64,000 nucleotides of DNA from a gamma proteobacterium SS-5 (GCA_009497875.2 CP032508.2:2852001-2916000); one strand, 5' to 3'. Counted from the first letter of the stretch, positions 43,800 through 52,171 are shown. The notes: a model not told the origin generated them from the sequence alone. Program-made: numbers and translations.

Positions 43800-45251
43800 A
43801 TGTCAAAGCTGTCCCTTCTGCTGTTATTCCTGTTGCCGCTCGGCCTGTTTCCGCTCAGCGCCCTGGCCTACGATGCCAGCGAGGGCATCCGCCTGACCGA
43901 GCACTGGATCGGCCCTACCGCGCTGATCCTGTTCGGCCTGGCCTATGGCCTGGTGATGGCCGAGGAGCTGACCGGCCTGCGTAAGTCCAAGCCGGTAATC
44001 CTCGCCGCCGGCCTGATCTGGCTGATGATCGCCTGGGTGTACAGCAGCCAGGGCATGACCCAACAGGTGGAATACGAACTGCGCCACCACCTGTTGCAAT
44101 ATGTGCAGCTGATGCTGTTCCTGCTGGTGGCCATGACCTACATCAACGCCCTGGATGAGCGCCAGGTATTCACCGCCCTGCGCTGCTGGCTGATCCGCAA
44201 GGGCTTTGGCTTTCGCAAACTGTTCTGGATCACAGGTGCCCTGGCCTTTTTCATCTCCCCCATCGCCGATAACCTGACCACCGCCCTGCTCATGTACGCC
44301 GTGGTGCTGGCGGTGGCCGGGGGAAACTCGGCCTTCATCCTGCTCGGGGCGATCAATATCGTGGTGGCGACCAATGCCGGCGGGGCCTTCTCGCCCTTTG
44401 GCGATATCACCACCCTGATGGTCTGGCAGCGTGGCGTAGAGACCGCCCAGGGGCCGGTCAACCTCTGGGCCTTCTTCGCCCTGTTCCTGCCGGCCCTGGT
44501 CAACTGGCTGGTACCGGCCCTGATCATGTCCTTCTCCGTGCCCAACGAAGTGCCTGCCACCCAGTGCGCCGTCGGCGGCATGAAGCGCGGGGCCAGGCGC
44601 ATCATCGGCCTGTTCCTGCTCACCATCGCCACCGCTGTGCTGTTTCACCAGCTGCACATGCCGCCGGTAATCGGCATGCTCACCGGCCTGGCCTATCTGC
44701 AATTCTTTGGCTTTTATCTGAAACGGACCTATCAGCGGGAGCGCCTGCGCGATAGCCGCAAGGCAGCCCGTACTGAACTGGAACACGATGGCCAGATGGG
44801 CGACCCGGTGGCCTTCGATGTCTATAACCGCATCGCCCGGGCCGAATGGGACACCCTGCTGTTCTTTTATGGCGTGGTGATGTGCGTCGGCGGTCTGGGC
44901 TTTATCGGCTACCTGGCCATGGCCTCGGAGCTGATGTACATCGACTGGGGTGCCACCCAGGCTAATATCGCCGTGGGCGTGCTCTCCGCCATCATCGACA
45001 ACATCCCGGTGATCTACGCCATCCTCACCATGCTGCCGGACATGTCCCTCGGCCAGTGGCTGCTGGTGACCCTGACCGCAGCGGTGGGCGGCTCCCTGTT
45101 GTCCATCGGCTCCGCCGCCGGGGTGGCCCTGATGGCCCAATCCGGCGGCTACTACAGCTTCATCGGCCACCTGAAATGGACCCCGGTCATAGCCCTGGGC
45201 TACGCCGCCTCCATCGCCTGTCACCTGTGGTTGAACGGGGGATTGTTTTAG
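43800..45251 (+). CDS. nhaD: NhaD-family sodium/proton antiporter
   Basis: 483 residues from ATG 43800, with a cleavable-looking signal peptide (SKLSLLLLFLLPLGLFPLSA then LAYDA). About 12 membrane helices with IT-superfamily motifs: FISPIADNLTTALLMYAVVL, INIVVATNAGGAFSPFGDIT, TTLMVWQRGVE and the second repeat GVLSAIIDNIPVIYAILTML, with SIGSAAGVALMAQSGG. The Asp/Asn/Thr/Ser residues known to be needed in NhaD (in PIADN, NAGG, GDIT, DNIP) are present. It exports Na+ or Li+ in exchange for protons. It is the last gene of the Mrp operon, pointing to a joint role in sodium and pH balance. Confidence 0.93.
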   Translation: MSKLSLLLLFLLPLGLFPLSALAYDASEGIRLTEHWIGPTALILFGLAYGLVMAEELTGLRKSKPVILAAGLIWLMIAWVYSSQGMTQQVEYELRHHLLQYVQLMLFLLVAMTYINALDERQVFTALRCWLIRKGFGFRKLFWITGALAFFISPIADNLTTALLMYAVVLAVAGGNSAFILLGAINIVVATNAGGAFSPFGDITTLMVWQRGVETAQGPVNLWAFFALFLPALVNWLVPALIMSFSVPNEVPATQCAVGGMKRGARRIIGLFLLTIATAVLFHQLHMPPVIGMLTGLAYLQFFGFYLKRTYQRERLRDSRKAARTELEHDGQMGDPVAFDVYNRIARAEWDTLLFFYGVVMCVGGLGFIGYLAMASELMYIDWGATQANIAVGVLSAIIDNIPVIYAILTMLPDMSLGQWLLVTLTAAVGGSLLSIGSAAGVALMAQSGGYYSFIGHLKWTPVIALGYAASIACHLWLNGGLF

Positions 45252-45260
45252 CGGGTGAGC

Positions 45261-45389
45261 GGAAGACAGAGGACGGGGGACGGAAGACGGAAGACAGAGG
45301 ACGGAGGACAGATTTTTGCGTCGCTACGCGACAGATTAGCGAAGCTCCTCTGTCCTCTGTCCTCTGACCTCTGTCCTCTGTCCTCTGTA
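45261..45389. repeat. GACAGAGGACAGAGGAC hairpin element, copy 3
   Basis: The longest copy: left arm with units GAAGACAGAGGACGGGGGAC and AAGACGGAAGACAGAGG, core GACAGATTTTTGCGTCGCTA plus CGCGACAGAT, right arm of five or six CTCTGTC/CTCTGAC units. It lies between nhaD and prk and can form a large hairpin at the end of the Mrp transcript. Confidence 0.85.
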
Positions 45390-45490
45390 CCCGGTCGATG
45401 GTATAGTCGGTCCAGTTTTTCCGACCACCCCAGACCCCATTGGGTTCTGTAACATCAAGTCCCGAACACGGGCTATTGGGAGACCTATCC

Positions 45491-46375
45491 ATGTCCAAAC
45501 AACATCCTGTCGTCGTTGTCACCGGTTCCTCCGGTGCCGGTACCACCACCGTCAAGCGCGCCTTCGAGCATATCTTCCTGCGTGATGGCATCAAGCCTGC
45601 CGTCATCGAGGGTGATAGCTATCACCGATTCAACCGCAAAGAGATGCGTGCCGAGGTACAAAAGGCCCACGATGAGGGCCGCAACCTGAGCCACTTCGGC
45701 CCCGAGGCCAACCACTTCGACATCCTGGCCGACACCTTCCGCACCTACGGCGAGACCGGCGGCTGCAAGCAGCGCTATTACATCCACAGCGAGGAAGAGG
45801 CCGAGTTTCACGGTAAACGCCTGAACATCGAGGTAGGCCCGGGTGAATTCACCCCCTGGGAAGACATAGAGTCCGGCACCGATCTGCTGTTTTACGAGGG
45901 CCTGCACGGCATGGTAGTGGATGGCGATGCCGACGTGGCCAGCCATGTGGATCTGGGCATAGGCGTGGTGCCCATTGTCAACCTGGAATGGATTCAGAAG
46001 ATCTTCCGCGACAACGCCGAGCGCGGCTACACCGCCGAGGCCACGGTGGACACCATACTGCGCCGCATGCCCGACTACATCAATCACATCACGCCGCAGT
46101 TTTCGCGCACCGATATCAACTTCCAGCGCGTGGCCACGGTGGATACCTCCAACCCCTTCATCACCCGTGACATCCCCACCCCGGACGAGAGCTTCGTGGT
46201 GGTGCGCTTCGCCGACCCGAAGAAGTTCGACATCGACTTCGCCTACCTGCTGGCGATGATCCCCAACTCCTTCATGTCACGCCGCAACACCATCGTAGTG
46301 CCCGGCGGCAAGATGGGCTTTACCATGGAGATCGTCCTCGGCCCCATCATCGAACGCATGATGGACGAGCGCTGA
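45491..46375 (+). CDS. prk: Phosphoribulokinase
   Basis: 294 residues from MSKQHPVVVVTGSSGAGTTT (the P-loop GSSGAGTT). Further marks: EGDSYHRFNRKEMRAE, HFGPEANHFDILADTFRTYG, FYEGLHGMVVDGDADVASHV, RMPDYINHITPQFSRTDIN. This is the octameric proteobacterial class I enzyme, not the plant/cyanobacterial type: it lacks the pair of redox cysteines near the P-loop. It makes ribulose bisphosphate in the Calvin cycle and implies autotrophy, although RuBisCO genes are outside the window. Alone in its transcript, between a hairpin element and a strong terminator. Confidence 0.97.
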   Translation: MSKQHPVVVVTGSSGAGTTTVKRAFEHIFLRDGIKPAVIEGDSYHRFNRKEMRAEVQKAHDEGRNLSHFGPEANHFDILADTFRTYGETGGCKQRYYIHSEEEAEFHGKRLNIEVGPGEFTPWEDIESGTDLLFYEGLHGMVVDGDADVASHVDLGIGVVPIVNLEWIQKIFRDNAERGYTAEATVDTILRRMPDYINHITPQFSRTDINFQRVATVDTSNPFITRDIPTPDESFVVVRFADPKKFDIDFAYLLAMIPNSFMSRRNTIVVPGGKMGFTMEIVLGPIIERMMDER

Positions 46376-46391
46376 TCCCCGCCCCCAGGGC

Positions 46392-46420
46392 AAAAAGCGG
46401 CCTTAACGGCCGCTTTTTTT
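46392..46420. terminator. Bidirectional intrinsic terminator between prk and the Sel1 gene
   Basis: AAAAAGCGGCC and GGCCGCTTTTT form a perfect 11-base-pair stem around a TTAAC loop, with seven T on the plus strand and five A on the other side. It lies 17 bases after prk and 6 bases after the convergent Sel1 gene, so it can serve both. Confidence 0.93.
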
Positions 46421-46425
46421 GTCAA

Positions 46426-46872
46426 TCAGAACCCCGCCCGGGCATACCACTTGCGCGCCTCCTGCGGGTTCTTCTCCACCCCGTTGCCCTGTTCGTACAT
46501 CATCGCCAGGGTGGTCTGGGACCCGGCCAGGCCCTGCTCCGCCGCCTGGGTGAACCAGGTCACCGCCTTGGCCGGGTTCTTGTCCACGCATTCGCCCTCC
46601 AGATACATAAAGCCCAGGCCGTGCTGGGCCAGGGCATGGCCCTGCTCTGCCGCGGCCTTCATGTATCTATAGGCCTGCATCTCATTGGCCACCATACCCA
46701 GGCCGTTTTGCAACATGATCGCCATGCGGTACTGGGCCTCGGGCTCGCCATCGGCCGCCAGGGGCGAGAGCAACTGACTGGAACGGGAAAAATGCTTGGC
46801 CTCAAAGGCGGCGATGCCGCTGCTCAGGGCCATGTCCCTATCACTTAATTCTTCTGTCTGTATTTCTGTCAT
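46426..46872 (-). CDS. Sel1-repeat (TPR-like) protein
   Basis: 148 residues from MTEIQTEELSDRDMALSSGI; this ATG has GGAG nine bases upstream, whereas the longer frame starts at a TTG inside it. Three or more Sel1 repeats: DGEPEAQYRMAIMLQNGLGM, ALAQHGLGFMYLEGECVDKN, LAGSQTTLAMMYEQGNGVEK, each followed by an A-Y/W-A helix. No signal peptide, so it is cytosolic. Such proteins are scaffolds for protein contacts; the partner is unknown. Convergent with prk. Confidence 0.88.
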   Translation of the reverse strand: MTEIQTEELSDRDMALSSGIAAFEAKHFSRSSQLLSPLAADGEPEAQYRMAIMLQNGLGMVANEMQAYRYMKAAAEQGHALAQHGLGFMYLEGECVDKNPAKAVTWFTQAAEQGLAGSQTTLAMMYEQGNGVEKNPQEARKWYARAGF

Positions 46873-46914
46873 ATTTTCTATCTCCAAGGTGGGGATTGGG
46901 GTGGAATCGGGGCG

Positions 46915-47715
46915 CTATGGGTTCAGGCCCAGGGCCCGCAGGTGATCAAGCCAGAGCCGCAGCATGACCGGGTTGGCCGCCGCCACGGCCTGGCGGGGGT
47001 GTAGGTCTATGTCCTCATAGCCCCGCTGCACGGCCGCAGCCCCGGCCTCCTGCTGGATCAGCCTGCCTGCGGCGTAGTCCCACAGGCCCTGGGCACCGTG
47101 CAGGTAGAGACCAAAACGGCCGGCCGCCAACCAACACCACTCCAGGGCCACCGAGCCCAGGCTGCGCAGGGAACGAAACGGCGGATGGCTGATCAGACTG
47201 AGGGAGATTTGGGGGTCAATACGTTTGAAGTCAATCACTGCCACAGTATCCGTCAGGGCATTCGGCCACTGTGGATCACGTCGCAGGCGCTGGCCGTTGA
47301 GCCAGGCACCCTGGCCTGCCTGGGCCTGGAAACACTCCTCGCGCAGGGGGTCATAGACCATGCCAAAGCGAATCCGCCCCTGCTCCAACAGGGCCAGGGA
47401 GATGCAGAAGAAGGGCATACCGGCGGCGAAATTGGTGGTGCCGTCGAGGGGGTCGAGCAGCCACAGAGGCCGTCCGCTCTCGGCCAGCGCCCGCTGTTGC
47501 TCGGCCTGGCCCATCTCCTCTCCGAGAAAGCCGGCCTCGGGCCAGCGCCGCGCCAGAGCAGCGCGGATTGCCGCCTGTGAGGCCAGATCGGCCTCGGTAA
47601 GCAGGCTGCCATCGGCCTTGTGGCGGCTGGCAACCTGCTGGAAACGGCCCAGCAACTCATCCCTGGCCACCTGCCGCAGCAACCCCTGCAGATAAATTTC
47701 ATCAAGCCTCAACAT
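46915..47715 (-). CDS. Inositol monophosphatase family phosphatase (SuhB/CysQ-like)
   Basis: 266 residues from MLRLDEIYLQGLLRQVARDE, with AGGA nine bases before. The lithium-sensitive phosphatase motifs are complete: LTEADLASQ, GFLGEEMGQ (metal Glu), LLDPLDGTTNFAAGMPFFCI (motif A) and GLWDYAAGRLIQQEAGAA (motif B). Substrates of the family include inositol phosphate, PAP and fructose bisphosphate; SuhB proper and CysQ each have features not clearly matched here, so the substrate is open. It is divergent from slt, with only 21 bases between start codons. Confidence 0.9.
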   Translation of the reverse strand: MLRLDEIYLQGLLRQVARDELLGRFQQVASRHKADGSLLTEADLASQAAIRAALARRWPEAGFLGEEMGQAEQQRALAESGRPLWLLDPLDGTTNFAAGMPFFCISLALLEQGRIRFGMVYDPLREECFQAQAGQGAWLNGQRLRRDPQWPNALTDTVAVIDFKRIDPQISLSLISHPPFRSLRSLGSVALEWCWLAAGRFGLYLHGAQGLWDYAAGRLIQQEAGAAAVQRGYEDIDLHPRQAVAAANPVMLRLWLDHLRALGLNP

Positions 47716-47736
47716 CAAACTGGTATCCTGAACAAC

Positions 47737-49758
47737 ATGTCTAAACCACTCCTGCGATGGCCTCAGCGCACCACCGGCGGCGGCATTCTTCCCCTGGCAT
47801 TGGCCCTGCTGCTGGGCCTGGGTGTCCTGTGGTCGCCCCTGCACGGGGCCGACCTTACACAACAACGCAAAGACTTTCTAGCGGCGGAGCAGGCCCTGCG
47901 CCAGGGCGACTCGGCCAGCTACATACCGCTGCGCGCCAAATTGCTCGACTATCCCCTGTTTGCCTATCTGGAATACGCCGAAACACTAGGCAAGGGGCCG
48001 CAACAGGTCGAGGCCTTTGTACACAAATACCCCGATGGCCCGCTGGCCTACGACCTGCGCCGGGACCACCTCAAGCAACTCGCCGCCGCAAACAACTGGG
48101 CCGACTTCCTCAGGCTCTGGCGCGACACCAGCAACATGGAAATGCAATGCCTGCACCTGCAGGCCCTGCTGGCCACGGACAAGGCCGCACAGGCCTACAA
48201 GGCTGGGGCCAGGATCTGGCTGTACGGCGACTCCCGGCCGGATAGCTGCGACCCGGTGTTCGAACAGATGCAGCAAGCCGGCAAGCTCAGCCGGGCGCTG
48301 GTGTGGGAGCGCATCGACCTTGTTCGGGTCGGCAATTCCGATCAACGCAGCGGCCTGATCCGCTATCTGCGCCGCTTTCTCCCGGCAACAGACCATGCCT
48401 GGCACGATCTCTGGCTGCACAGCCTGAACCAACCCGAGCGGGTCCTGCAAAGCCCATTGCTGAAGAAAAAACACCCCTCACGGGGCAAGCTGCTGGTTCA
48501 TGCCATCATCAAACAGGGCTGGCGCAAGCCCGATGCCGCCCTCGCCGCCTGGCGCCGGGCCACCGCCCGCCACTGGCTCGATCCGGCGCAGAAAAAACGC
48601 ATTCAGCTGGGCCTGGGCAAGGCCCTGGTACGGCGTGATCACGCCAAGACAATGAAGTTCTTCGCCGAGGTGGAACACTGCCATCAGATCGAAGGCCTGT
48701 GCGAGCTGCGCGTCGATTACGCCCTGCAAAGGCGTGACTGGAAGCGGCTGATCCGCTGGGTCAACGACATGCCCAGGGTTCTGCGGCAGCACGAAAAATG
48801 GGGCTACTGGAAGGCCCGCGCCCTGGAGCATCTGGGACGGAAAAAAGAGGCCCAAGCGCTGTTTCGCCAGGTCGCCGGGGATCGCAGCTACTACGGCTTC
48901 ATGGCCGCCGACCGGGTAGGGGCCGATTATCGGCTCGATCATCGCCCCGTTCCCCTCCAGGCGCTGGGCAAGGTAAGCGCCCTGGACGGGGTTCAGCGCG
49001 CCCGCGAACTCTACCGGCTGGGACGCGAATACCAGGCCGCCCGCGAGTGGAACTGGGTCATAGACCAGCTCGACCGGGAGGAGTTGATGGCCGCCGCCCA
49101 CCTGGCCCGACAATGGGGCTGGGATGAACGCGCCATCCTCACCCTGCTCGGCACCGACTACTGGGACGACCTGGAGATCCGCTTCCCCCTGAGGCACCGC
49201 AAGCAGGTTCTGGCAGAGGCAAAGAAATACGGGCTGGACCCGGCCTGGATCTTCGCCGTAATCCGCCAGGAGAGCATGTTCATCGGCCAGGCCCGCTCAC
49301 CGGTAGGGGCCTTGGGGCTGATGCAACTGATGCCCGCCACCGCCCGTGGCGTAGCGAAAAAACTCGGCATCAAGCCCCCCGATGAAAACCAAATCCTGCA
49401 ACCGCAACTCAACATTCAACTGGGCAGCCGCTACCTGAAGACCCTGATGCAGCGCTTCAACGACTGGGAACTGCTCGCCACCCCCTCCTACAACGCCGGC
49501 CCCCACCGTACCCTGCGCTGGCTGCCAAAAGAGCCCCAACCGAGCGACCTGTGGATCGAAGACATCCCCTTCGAGGAAACCCGGCTCTACGTGCAACGGG
49601 TACTCAGCTACCTGGTACTCTACCAATACCGCATGGGCAAACCCGTGGTACCCCTCAAGCAACTGCTGCCCGAGCAGGTCAGCAAGAAACTCCTCAAGCA
49701 AAGGCCCAAGCCACGCCAGGGCAAAAAGGCCAAACCTGCGGGCTTTCTCGATAGCTGA
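47737..49758 (+). CDS. slt: Soluble lytic murein transglycosylase Slt
   Basis: 673 residues from MSKPLLRWPQRTTGGGILPL, with a signal peptide (hydrophobic core LALALLLGLGVLW, likely cut after HGA). A long alpha-helical superhelix (doughnut-shaped U and L domains) follows, then the C-terminal GEWL catalytic domain: IFAVIRQESMFIGQARSPVG with catalytic Glu512, ALGLMQLMPATARGVAKKLG, NIQLGSRYLKTLMQRFN and PSYNAGPHRTLRWL. The periplasmic enzyme cleaves peptidoglycan to anhydro-muropeptides. The C-terminal basic tail (KQRPKPRQGKKAK) is extra. Divergent from the IMPase-like gene. Confidence 0.95.
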   Translation: MSKPLLRWPQRTTGGGILPLALALLLGLGVLWSPLHGADLTQQRKDFLAAEQALRQGDSASYIPLRAKLLDYPLFAYLEYAETLGKGPQQVEAFVHKYPDGPLAYDLRRDHLKQLAAANNWADFLRLWRDTSNMEMQCLHLQALLATDKAAQAYKAGARIWLYGDSRPDSCDPVFEQMQQAGKLSRALVWERIDLVRVGNSDQRSGLIRYLRRFLPATDHAWHDLWLHSLNQPERVLQSPLLKKKHPSRGKLLVHAIIKQGWRKPDAALAAWRRATARHWLDPAQKKRIQLGLGKALVRRDHAKTMKFFAEVEHCHQIEGLCELRVDYALQRRDWKRLIRWVNDMPRVLRQHEKWGYWKARALEHLGRKKEAQALFRQVAGDRSYYGFMAADRVGADYRLDHRPVPLQALGKVSALDGVQRARELYRLGREYQAAREWNWVIDQLDREELMAAAHLARQWGWDERAILTLLGTDYWDDLEIRFPLRHRKQVLAEAKKYGLDPAWIFAVIRQESMFIGQARSPVGALGLMQLMPATARGVAKKLGIKPPDENQILQPQLNIQLGSRYLKTLMQRFNDWELLATPSYNAGPHRTLRWLPKEPQPSDLWIEDIPFEETRLYVQRVLSYLVLYQYRMGKPVVPLKQLLPEQVSKKLLKQRPKPRQGKKAKPAGFLDS

Positions 49759-50038
49759 AGGCATACTCATGCACCTATAAACCGTAGATTAAGTCTTTCA
49801 TTTTCATGGGGTTGCAATAACTCAGGCAGTCACCTGCTGGATGAGCGGGTGTGCTGGCAAACAGACTGAAAATCTGCTCAATCCGTGAAATCTGCGCTTC
49901 AACTGCCCTTTTCAGGGTGCGGATTACTCTCGAAAACCTCGAACTCGATCCCTATGCGCTGGTAAGAGAAGAGAGCTGAGCGGCCGTATTGGCCCTGAGA
50001 ATGGGTGGAAAGGGACGGATTTTGGTGGCGGCATTGCA
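49759..50038. other. Intergenic DNA with no recognised content
   Basis: The space after slt and before the promoter of the Crp-like gene. No terminator, repeat family member or RNA gene was recognised. An 80-codon open frame on the minus strand overlaps the promoter and has no supporting ribosome site or composition, so it is not called. Confidence 0.5.
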
Positions 50039-50066
50039 TTGAGCGGCAAAGGGGATGGTATATACT
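50039..50066 (+). promoter_or_regulatory. Sigma-70-type promoter of the Crp-like regulator
   Basis: TTGAGC at 50039-50044 and TATACT at 50061-50066 with a 16-base spacer match the sigma-70 consensus at 4 of 6 and 5 of 6 bases. It is 74 bases upstream of the start codon of the Crp/Fnr-like regulator. Confidence 0.55.
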
Positions 50067-50140
50067 GCAAGGCAGCTCCCGTATCAGGTTCCGCCAGCCC
50101 AGCAAGCCGCTGATGGCGTCGAAAAAACCGGACTTCACCC

Positions 50141-50860
50141 ATGCACGATCCCGCCAGCCCTCGCCAGAATCACCTGCTCGCCGCCCTGCCGGAAGAGGAG
50201 TACAGCCGCCTGGCCGACCACCTTGAGCCGGTCACCATGCCTCTGGGCAAGGTGCTCTACGAGTCGGGCAACCAGTTGCAGCATGTCTATTTCCCCACCA
50301 CCGCCATCGTCTCCCTGCTCTATGTCATGATCGACGGTGCCTCCGCCGAGATCGCCGTGGTGGGCAATGAGGGCATCATCGGCGTGGCCCTGTTCATGGG
50401 CGGCCAGACCATGCCCAACCGCGCCGTGGTGCAAAGCGCCGGCCACGCCTACCGGCTGCGGGGGCAGCTGCTCAAGCAGGAATTCAATCGCTCCGGCGAG
50501 TTGCAGCACCTGCTCCTGCGCTACACCCAGGCCTTGCTGACGCAGATGGCGCAGACGGCGGTGTGCAATCGCCACCATTCCCTCGACCAGCAACTCTGCC
50601 GCTGGCTGCTGCTCAGCCTCGATCGCCTGCCCTCGGATGAATTGGTGATGACCCAGGAGCTGATTGCCAACATGCTCGGCGTGCGCCGCGAGGGCGTTAC
50701 CGAGGCGGCCGGTAACCTGCAACGGGCGGGCCTGATCAGCTACCACCGAGGCCACATCCGGGTGCTCGACCGCGCCGGGCTGGAGGCGCGCACCTGTGAG
50801 TGCTATGGAGTGGTCAAGAGGGAGTTTGATCGCCTGCTGCCGGAGGTCCTCCTGCGCTGA
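50141..50860 (+). CDS. Crp/Fnr-family transcriptional regulator
   Basis: 239 residues: a cyclic-nucleotide-binding-type beta barrel (LEPVTMPLGKVLYESGNQLQ, HVYFPTTAIVSLLYVMIDGA, AEIAVVGNEGIIGVALFMGG), a dimer helix and a winged helix (LVMTQELIANMLGVRREGVT then EAAGNLQRAGLISYHRGHIR). No N-terminal Cys set for an Fe-S cluster as in Fnr and no heme ligand signature as in CooA; the cAMP contacts of Crp are also not conserved. The ligand is therefore unknown. The 3' end overlaps the opposite-strand diguanylate cyclase gene by 47 bases. Confidence 0.9.
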   Translation: MHDPASPRQNHLLAALPEEEYSRLADHLEPVTMPLGKVLYESGNQLQHVYFPTTAIVSLLYVMIDGASAEIAVVGNEGIIGVALFMGGQTMPNRAVVQSAGHAYRLRGQLLKQEFNRSGELQHLLLRYTQALLTQMAQTAVCNRHHSLDQQLCRWLLLSLDRLPSDELVMTQELIANMLGVRREGVTEAAGNLQRAGLISYHRGHIRVLDRAGLEARTCECYGVVKREFDRLLPEVLLR

Positions 50861-51776
50861 TCAAGCCAGACCTGGCCGATTCCGGCTCCACCCGATTGCG
50901 GCCGGCCTCCTTGGCCCGGTAGAGTGCCTCGTCGGCGCGGCCCACCAGGCTGGAGGGGCTGTCCCCGCTGTGCCAGCAGGCCACCCCCAGGCTTGCGGTG
51001 CGTTGACCCACCTGGGCAAAATCCGCCTCGGCAATCCGCCCGCGCAGCCGTTCGGCCAGCTCCATGGCCCCCTCCATCGCGGTATCCGGGCAGAGGATGA
51101 GAAATTCCTCACCACCCCAACGTCCGATGACGTCCAGGGCCCGCCCCTGCTGCTGGAGGATGCGCGCCGTGCCCACCAGCACCTGATCCCCCACCTGATG
51201 GCCATAGGTATCGTTGACCGACTTGAAGTGGTCCAGGTCGATCAGGATCGCCGCATAGGGCTGGCCGCTGCGCTCGGCACGGCGATTCTCCTGGGCCAGG
51301 GCCTGATCCAGGCGCAGCCGGTTGGCCAGGCCGGTGAGGGTGTCGGTGATCGACAGCCGTTCCAGCTCGCGGCTCTTCAGGGCCAGCTCGGCGTGGGCCT
51401 CGGCCAGGGAGTTCTGCGCCGCCTTGAGTTCACTGATATCCACCGCGATGGAGTACTTGACCACGCGCCCATCGGGCCAGCTGATGGCCTTCTCCTGCAT
51501 CTGATACCAGTGTTCGTCCAGTTCGTTGAATTGCTCAAAGATATGCGTCTGACCGCTGGGCCGACCATCGCCGCCCAGCAGTTGCCCCACCATGCAGCCC
51601 GGGCAAGGTCCGTCCAGCTCGTAGAGGGAGGACCAGCAGACGGCGGCGCGGTGGTCGCCAAAGCGCTCGACGAAGTGCTGGTTCATGAACACCACCTCGT
51701 AGGTCTCCACGTCCACCACATAGACGGCGAAGGGGATGATGTCGAACAGGCTCTCGAATACGCGGGATTCCAGCAT
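50814..51776 (-). CDS. PAS-GGDEF diguanylate cyclase
   Basis: 320 residues. An N-terminal PAS domain (IIPFAVYVVDVETYEVVFMN) contains a Cys motif (Cys47, then CPGC at 58-61), possibly a metal or redox site. A linker coiled coil (SLAEAHAELALKSRELERLS) leads to the GGDEF domain: DTLTGLANRLRLDQAL, LIDLDHFKSVNDTYGHQVGD, and RWGGEEF, an active variant. The inhibitory RxxD site (RALD) is present five residues before, so product inhibition by c-di-GMP is expected. It is the last gene of a four-gene signalling operon, 3 bases after the receiver gene. Confidence 0.93.
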   Translation of the reverse strand: MLESRVFESLFDIIPFAVYVVDVETYEVVFMNQHFVERFGDHRAAVCWSSLYELDGPCPGCMVGQLLGGDGRPSGQTHIFEQFNELDEHWYQMQEKAISWPDGRVVKYSIAVDISELKAAQNSLAEAHAELALKSRELERLSITDTLTGLANRLRLDQALAQENRRAERSGQPYAAILIDLDHFKSVNDTYGHQVGDQVLVGTARILQQQGRALDVIGRWGGEEFLILCPDTAMEGAMELAERLRGRIAEADFAQVGQRTASLGVACWHSGDSPSSLVGRADEALYRAKEAGRNRVEPESARSGLISAGGPPAAGDQTPS

Positions 51777-51779
51777 GGC

Positions 51780-52166
51780 TCAGCCGCCTCGGTATTTCTG
51801 GATGACGTCGTTGATCACCTCGGCGAAGCGGTCTTTCTGGAAGGGCTTGAGGATGTAGCCCTTGGCCCCGGCCTCGATGGCGTCCATCACCATCTGCTCC
51901 TGGCCGTGGGAGGTGACCATCACCACCAGGGCGTCCGGGTCCTGGGCGATGATCTGGCCGGTAGCCTGAATGCCGTCCGTGTCGGGCATGGTGATGTCCA
52001 TGGTCACCAGATCGGGCCTGATCTCGGCGTAGCTGGCCACCGCCTCAGCGCCATTCTTGCAGCTGGCGACCACCTCATGGCCCAGTTCCTCCAGCACCGC
52101 CTTGGCCTTCTTTATCGCCAGCAGTGAATCATCGACAATCATGATACGCAGGGATTTCATGCTCAT
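51780..52166 (-). CDS. CheY-like single-domain response regulator
   Basis: 128 residues, receiver domain only. The acidic pair is in IMIVDDSLLAIKKAK, the phospho-acceptor Asp in DLVTMDITMPDTDGIQA, the Thr/Ser in MVTSHGQEQMV and the Lys in KGYILKPFQKDRFAEVI. No output domain. It lies between a CheX-like phosphatase gene and a diguanylate cyclase gene, and downstream of a CheA-like kinase, so it is probably phosphorylated by that kinase and dephosphorylated by the CheX-like protein (inference from order). Confidence 0.93.
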   Translation of the reverse strand: MSMKSLRIMIVDDSLLAIKKAKAVLEELGHEVVASCKNGAEAVASYAEIRPDLVTMDITMPDTDGIQATGQIIAQDPDALVVMVTSHGQEQMVMDAIEAGAKGYILKPFQKDRFAEVINDVIQKYRGG

Positions 52167-52171
52167 ACTCC

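Noticed and set aside
45261-45389. Possible CRISPR array because of regular short units
   Set aside because: The units are 7-10 bases without unique spacers, the arms are complementary, and no cas gene is present.
49899-50138. 79-codon minus-strand frame upstream of the Crp-like gene
   Set aside because: Overlaps a sigma-70-type promoter on the other strand, has no ribosome site and no recognisable pattern.
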